A DNA stretch of 6,210 nt from Chloroflexota bacterium. Its GTDB lineage: Bacteria; Chloroflexota; Dehalococcoidia; GIF9; AB-539-J10. The stretch spans positions 251,554-257,763 of the forward strand of contig CP070793.1 in the NCBI GenBank assembly GCA_020346965.1. Direction: 5' to 3'. The notes below the pieces were generated by a model. It made no database searches and was not told the DNA's origin. It saw only the letters and a list, made by a program, of their open reading frames with translations. The translations under genes and the position numbers were made by a program. Numbering within the stretch: position 1 is the first letter of the stretch; the number at the start of each line of letters is the position of its first letter. Below are positions 4,792 to 6,210 of this stretch, in pieces.

Positions 4792-6210
4792 ATGGCACGA
4801 GGTTATATGGGGAAGGTTCTGTTTGTGGACCTTTCCAAAAATAAGCTAAGGGACGAAGCGCTCGACGAAAAGCTCTGCCGCCAGTTCATTGGAGGCTATG
4901 GCATCGGCGCCAGAATCCTGTTCAGCCGACAAAAGGCGGGTGTTGACCCACTGGGACCGGATAATACCCTGGGCATCCTTACCGGCCCATTTACCGGTAC
5001 CCCGGCGATTTCAGGCACGAGGTTTACCGTGGTGGGAAAATCACCGTTGACCGGAGGCTGGGGCGATGCCAATTCCGGTGGTTACTTCGGTGCTTTCCTG
5101 AAATTTGCGGGTTACGATGCGGTGTTCTTTACCGGCATTTCAGAAAAGCCAGTCTACCTCTTTATCAATAATGGAAAGGCCGAGTTGAGGGATGCTGCCC
5201 ACCTGTGGGGGAAGGATACTCGCCAGACCGAAGAGATTCTCAAGTCGGAACTGGGCAAGGATGTGGAGGTAGCTTGCATTGGCCCATCAGGGGAGAAACT
5301 CTCTCACATCGCAGCCGTGCTGAGTAAAAACAGAACTGCAGCGCGTTCCGGTCTCGGTGCCGTGATGGGCTCCAAGAGGCTCAAGGCAGTGGCTGTGAAG
5401 GGCAAAATGAAGGTCCCTCTAGCCAATGAAGAAAAAGCCAGGGAATTAAAAAAGAAGTGGCAGGCTGAACTGGGAGGACATATTGTCTGGTTAAAGCCGT
5501 TCGGTACGCCTTTCCTCGTTGATATCGGTGTTCAGAGTGGTGATTCACCAATCAAGAACTGGGCAGGAGTAGGAGTTATTGACTTTCCGGATTTTCTACC
5601 CTTGGCAAAAGGGGCTGTGATTGAGCGAACAGATAGGAAGTTCGCTTGTTACATGTGCCCCATAGGATGTGGAGGATACATGAAGGCAGGGACCGGAGAG
5701 TACACATATGCTGACGGTGCCCGCAGACCCGAATATGAAACCACTGCCATGTTCGGTACCAATTGTCTCAATAATAACCTGGAATCAGTAATCAAGGCAG
5801 GTGATATTTGCGATCGCTACGGAATTGACACCATCTCGGCCGGGGCTACCATCGCCCTGGCTATCGAATGTTATGAGAAGGGGCTTATTACCAAGGCAGA
5901 CACCGATGGCATCGAAATGACCTGGGGCAACCATAAAGCCATCGTGGCTATGACAGAAAAATTAGCCAGAAGGGAAGGCTTTGGTGATGTGATAGCCGAT
6001 GGGGTGAAGGTAGCAGCGGAGAAGATTGGCCGGGGCGCCGATAAATACGCCGTACATGCTGGGGGGCAGGAACTTCCGGCACATGACCCCAAGCACGCGT
6101 TTTACTTAGCCACCAGCTACAAGATCGACCCTACTCCGGGTCGTCATTTTGTGGGCTCAGAATTGTCGGACGCGCCCGCATACCCTTCAGGACTGCTCCC
6201 CAAATTCGAC
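4792..6210 (+). CDS. Aldehyde:ferredoxin oxidoreductase family protein (3' partial)
   Basis: Tungsten- (or molybdenum-) bis-pterin, 4Fe-4S enzyme family that interconverts aldehydes and carboxylic acids with ferredoxin, in the cytoplasm of anaerobes. The frame gives 473 residues with no stop before the window end; full-length members are about 600, so roughly 130 are missing. N-terminal domain (about 5-205): GKVLFVDLS (7-15), FIGGYGIGARIL (32-43), LTGPFTGTPAISGTRF (63-78), pterin-contacting segment DANSGGYFG (92-100), and RTAARSGLGAVMGSKRLKAV (181-200), close to the family consensus AGRGGLGAVMGSKNLKA. The helical domain carries CYMCPIGC (286-293), giving the C-x2-C-x3-C iron-sulfur ligands C286, C289 and C293; the fourth Cys should lie in the missing part. 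Also seen are RPEYET (312-317), LPAHDP (428-433) and DPTPGRH (446-452) near the expected active site. Members include broad-specificity AORs, formaldehyde and glyceraldehyde-3-phosphate enzymes and the BamB subunit of class II benzoyl-CoA reductase; a generic AOR fits best, but the substrate is not readable. Confidence 0.93.
   Translation, partial: MARGYMGKVLFVDLSKNKLRDEALDEKLCRQFIGGYGIGARILFSRQKAGVDPLGPDNTLGILTGPFTGTPAISGTRFTVVGKSPLTGGWGDANSGGYFGAFLKFAGYDAVFFTGISEKPVYLFINNGKAELRDAAHLWGKDTRQTEEILKSELGKDVEVACIGPSGEKLSHIAAVLSKNRTAARSGLGAVMGSKRLKAVAVKGKMKVPLANEEKARELKKKWQAELGGHIVWLKPFGTPFLVDIGVQSGDSPIKNWAGVGVIDFPDFLPLAKGAVIERTDRKFACYMCPIGCGGYMKAGTGEYTYADGARRPEYETTAMFGTNCLNNNLESVIKAGDICDRYGIDTISAGATIALAIECYEKGLITKADTDGIEMTWGNHKAIVAMTEKLARREGFGDVIADGVKVAAEKIGRGADKYAVHAGGQELPAHDPKHAFYLATSYKIDPTPGRHFVGSELSDAPAYPSGLLPKFD

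Noticed and set aside
5871..6092. 73-residue reverse-strand open frame
   Set aside because: It lies opposite the AOR-family gene, whose + strand frame is continuous and full of conserved motifs here.
1..6210. Search for a new defence, mobile or retron-like system
   Set aside because: Every coding region belongs to a known transporter or oxidoreductase family; there is no reverse transcriptase, nuclease, toxin-antitoxin pair, integrase or repeat array.

Overview
The window holds most of one operon for a branched-chain-amino-acid-type (LIV/HAAT family) ABC importer, followed on the same strand by the start of an aldehyde:ferredoxin oxidoreductase (AOR) family gene. All six coding regions read on the + strand. 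The two outer genes are cut by the window edges: the solute-binding protein lacks its N-terminus and the AOR lacks its C-terminus.

Layout: 3-1139 periplasmic-type solute-binding protein (5' partial); 1140-1304 spacer with a long, wobble-containing RNA hairpin (1201-1270); 1305-2180 LivH-type permease; 2187-3188 LivM-type permease with a TTG start; 3175-3912 LivG-type ATPase; 3899-4603 LivF-type ATPase; 4604-4791 spacer almost filled by a perfect 25-bp inverted repeat with a 55-nt centre (4660-4764); 4792-6210 AOR-family gene with a strong ribosome binding site, open to the window end. No stretch over 300 bases lacks a gene. I see no tRNA, rRNA, CRISPR array, transposase gene or phage gene.

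How it works together: the binding protein captures a small carboxylate-containing ligand (a branched-chain or aromatic amino acid, amide or organic acid; the sequence does not say which). LivH and LivM form the membrane channel, and LivG and LivF drive it with ATP. The membrane and ATPase genes are tightly packed (6-nt gap, then two overlaps of 14 bp each). The binding-protein gene is separated from them by a hairpin spacer, which suits a binding protein made in excess over the membrane complex. The AOR-family gene would encode a tungsten- or molybdenum-pterin, 4Fe-4S enzyme passing electrons between aldehydes/carboxylates and ferredoxin. Its link to the transporter is by position only.

Organism: the AOR gene points to a strict anaerobe, bacterial or possibly archaeal. 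Middling base composition, a TTG start and the ABC motif variants would fit an uncultured anaerobe such as a Chloroflexota (Dehalococcoidia-like) or Desulfobacterota member, but this is a weak guess. No defence system or clearly new gene system is present; the most notable non-coding structures are the two large hairpin-forming sequences in the spacers.
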